Part shown: positions 62,706 through 64,000 of the stretch, one piece after another
Position numbering within the stretch: the stretch's first letter is position 1
Layout of the letters: every line of letters begins with the position of its first letter
NCBI RefSeq assembly: GCF_002994745.2
Contig: NC_037092.1
Span: 22,717,001-22,781,000 of the forward strand
DNA from: Rosa chinensis
Lineage: Eukaryota; Streptophyta; Magnoliopsida; Rosales; Rosaceae
DNA length: 64,000 nt
Direction of reading: 5' to 3'
Program-made: the position numbers and the translations under genes
The notes under the pieces: generated by a model
What the model saw: only the letters and a program-made list of their open reading frames with translations
Told to the model about the DNA's origin: nothing
Databases searched by the model: none

Positions 62706-63186
62706 ATGGCTTACACTTTCCCTTCTAGTTCCACTGGAAGCACAAAGCCTCATGCTGTTTGTACTAATGTTGCTTCTCAAAGTCACATTAAGGCGATGCT
62801 CAAACTAGCCAAAATCCTTCACCATAGAGGTTTTCACATTACCTTCGTCAACACAGAATCCTACCACAAGCGTTTTCTTGAATCTCAAGGACCCAATTCC
62901 CTCAATGGCTTACCTGATTTTCGCTTTGAAACCCTTCCAGATTCAGATAAAAGTGCCCCCAGAAATCATCTGTTGGCTCCATTTCGTGACCTGTTGATGA
63001 AACTCAATGACACTACTCCTCCAGTGACTTGCATTGTTTCGAATGGCTTCATGTCCACATTCACAATCACTGCTGCAGATGAACTAGATATTCCTATTGC
63101 ATTGTTCTACAGTTTTGCTGCTTGCAGCTTCATGGGATTAAAGCAATTCCGCACTTTGCGGGAAAAAGGCCTTGCACCACTTAAAG
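62706..63186 (+). CDS. UDP-glycosyltransferase (UGT85-like), exon 1; gene continues beyond window
   Basis: 160 codons plus one base end at a GTAACT donor in the phase and place of the conserved UGT85 intron (after GLAPLK). KPHAV..., LKLAKILHHRGFHITFVNTE, LPDFRFETLPD and APFRDLLMKLN are UGT85 N-terminal acceptor-domain hallmarks. The general-base His is kept (QSHI, residue 27). Odd points: FPAQGHINPM is replaced by NVASQSHIKAM, the segment between FETLPD and APFRDL is about 15 residues short, and the activating Asp of CIVSDG is Asn (residue 113). These changes suggest altered or lost activity, or an early pseudogene. Exon 2 with the PSPG sugar-donor box is not in the window. Confidence 0.82.
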
Positions 63187-63330
63187 GTAACTTATATGCT
63201 TTAATATATAAAGCATGTACGCTATATATTGATGATTATAATGTAGGAAAATGATCGTTGGCCTAACGAACCCTAAGATTTGTGGAATAATCAAAGAAAG
63301 AGTGTAATTAAGGAATGTATAAAATAGAAG

Positions 63331-63987
63331 TCATCATCCATATTGAACTAACATGTGTTACACGAACAAATAATAAGTACTAAACAGCCAATAATGAGTT
63401 AGTAAAGTTCACCAGAGACTTTTCCCTTATAGCATATTCACACTAAAATAGAAGCCAGCATCCACATTGAAATTGAAAGTCAGCTAATATGTCTTACACT
63501 AACAAGTACTAAGTAGCCACTAATGAGCTAGTAAAGTTCATTGCGGACCATTCTCTAATGACATATTCACACTAAAATAGAAGTCATCACCCACATTGAA
63601 ATTGAAAGTCAACTAATATGTCTTATACTAACAAATAAGTATTAAGTAGCCAATAATGAACTAGTAAAGTTTACTGAGGGTTTTTCCTAATGGCATTTCA
63701 CACTAAAATAGAAGCCATCATCCACATTGAAATTAAAAGTTAGCTAACATGTCTTACACTAACAAATAAGTGCTGAGTAGCTAATAATGAGCTAGTAAAT
63801 TCATTGCGGACATTTCCCTAAGAGCATATTCACACTAAAATAGAAGCCATCATCCACCTCGAAATTGAAAGTCAACTAACATGTCTTACACTAACAAATA
63901 AGTACTAAGTACGTAGCCAATAATGAGCTAGTAAAGTTCTCCATGGCCGGGCTTTTCCCTAATGGCATATTCACACTAAAATAAAAG
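63331..63987 (+). repeat. Five tandem units of 124-141 bp
   Basis: Units end at 63454, 63583, 63714, 63846 and 63987, each closing with TTCACACTAAAATAGAAG or a close variant and containing GCTAGTAAAGTTC. Neighbouring units differ at perhaps a tenth of positions. The array lies in the presumed UGT intron and may continue past the window. Confidence 0.92.
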
Positions 63988-64000
63988 AAGGGCTAATTAC

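Overview
This is a window of plant nuclear DNA, from a eudicot. The evidence is spliced genes with GT-AG introns, AT-rich introns and intergenic DNA, plant-specific families (wall-associated kinase, group D TDY-type MAP kinase, CYP71-type P450, DIOX/SRG1-like dioxygenases, Kunitz inhibitor, UGT85-like glycosyltransferase) and a plant set of transposons. The proteins look rosid, possibly Rosaceae, but that is an impression and not a measurement.

Layout. 1-1108: decayed F-box/FBA gene, cut by the window edge. 2096-9408: older copy of a segmental duplication. It holds a broken ribokinase exon 1 (8660-9350) and is split by a 5.6 kb Mutator-like element (MULE, 2646-8241) with 141 bp terminal inverted repeats (TIRs), a 10 bp target-site duplication (TSD) and a decayed transposase gene. 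11413-13979: intact wall-associated kinase gene, + strand. 14239-15832: second copy of the duplicated segment, leading into an intact ribokinase gene (15104-19097, +). 19591-19886: a MITE. 21335-23998: cytoplasmic asparaginyl-tRNA synthetase, +. 24670-27193: non-autonomous MULE-like element carrying an alpha-tubulin fragment, with a hAT-like element nested inside. 30743-35082: MPK20-like kinase, + (10 exons). 35518-37219: P450, - strand. 37.2-40.8 kb: repeats and a truncated LINE. 40848-42418: intact 2-oxoglutarate dioxygenase, -. 42942-46352: another MULE-like element and a LINE. 48029-59095: a second, dead dioxygenase copy. Its first intron has grown to about 9 kb by insertion of a MULE-like element, a 5.2 kb CACTA element and a MITE, and a hAT element sits inside its exon 1. 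60275-60895: Kunitz-type inhibitor, -. 62706 to beyond the window end: UGT85-like first exon, +, followed by minisatellite-like repeats in the intron.

The genes do not form an operon or an evident metabolic cluster. Ribokinase and AsnRS are housekeeping. The kinase receptor, MAP kinase, P450, dioxygenases, Kunitz inhibitor and UGT are typical of defence and specialised-metabolism families that expand by local duplication.

I found no convincing previously undescribed molecular system. The most informative material is structural: a duplicated segment with a micro-inversion, a dioxygenase paralogue dismantled by four transposon families, and three MULE-like elements of shared architecture, one carrying a tubulin fragment. 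All exon limits come from reading splice signals and checking that reading frames close. No alignment or database search was run.
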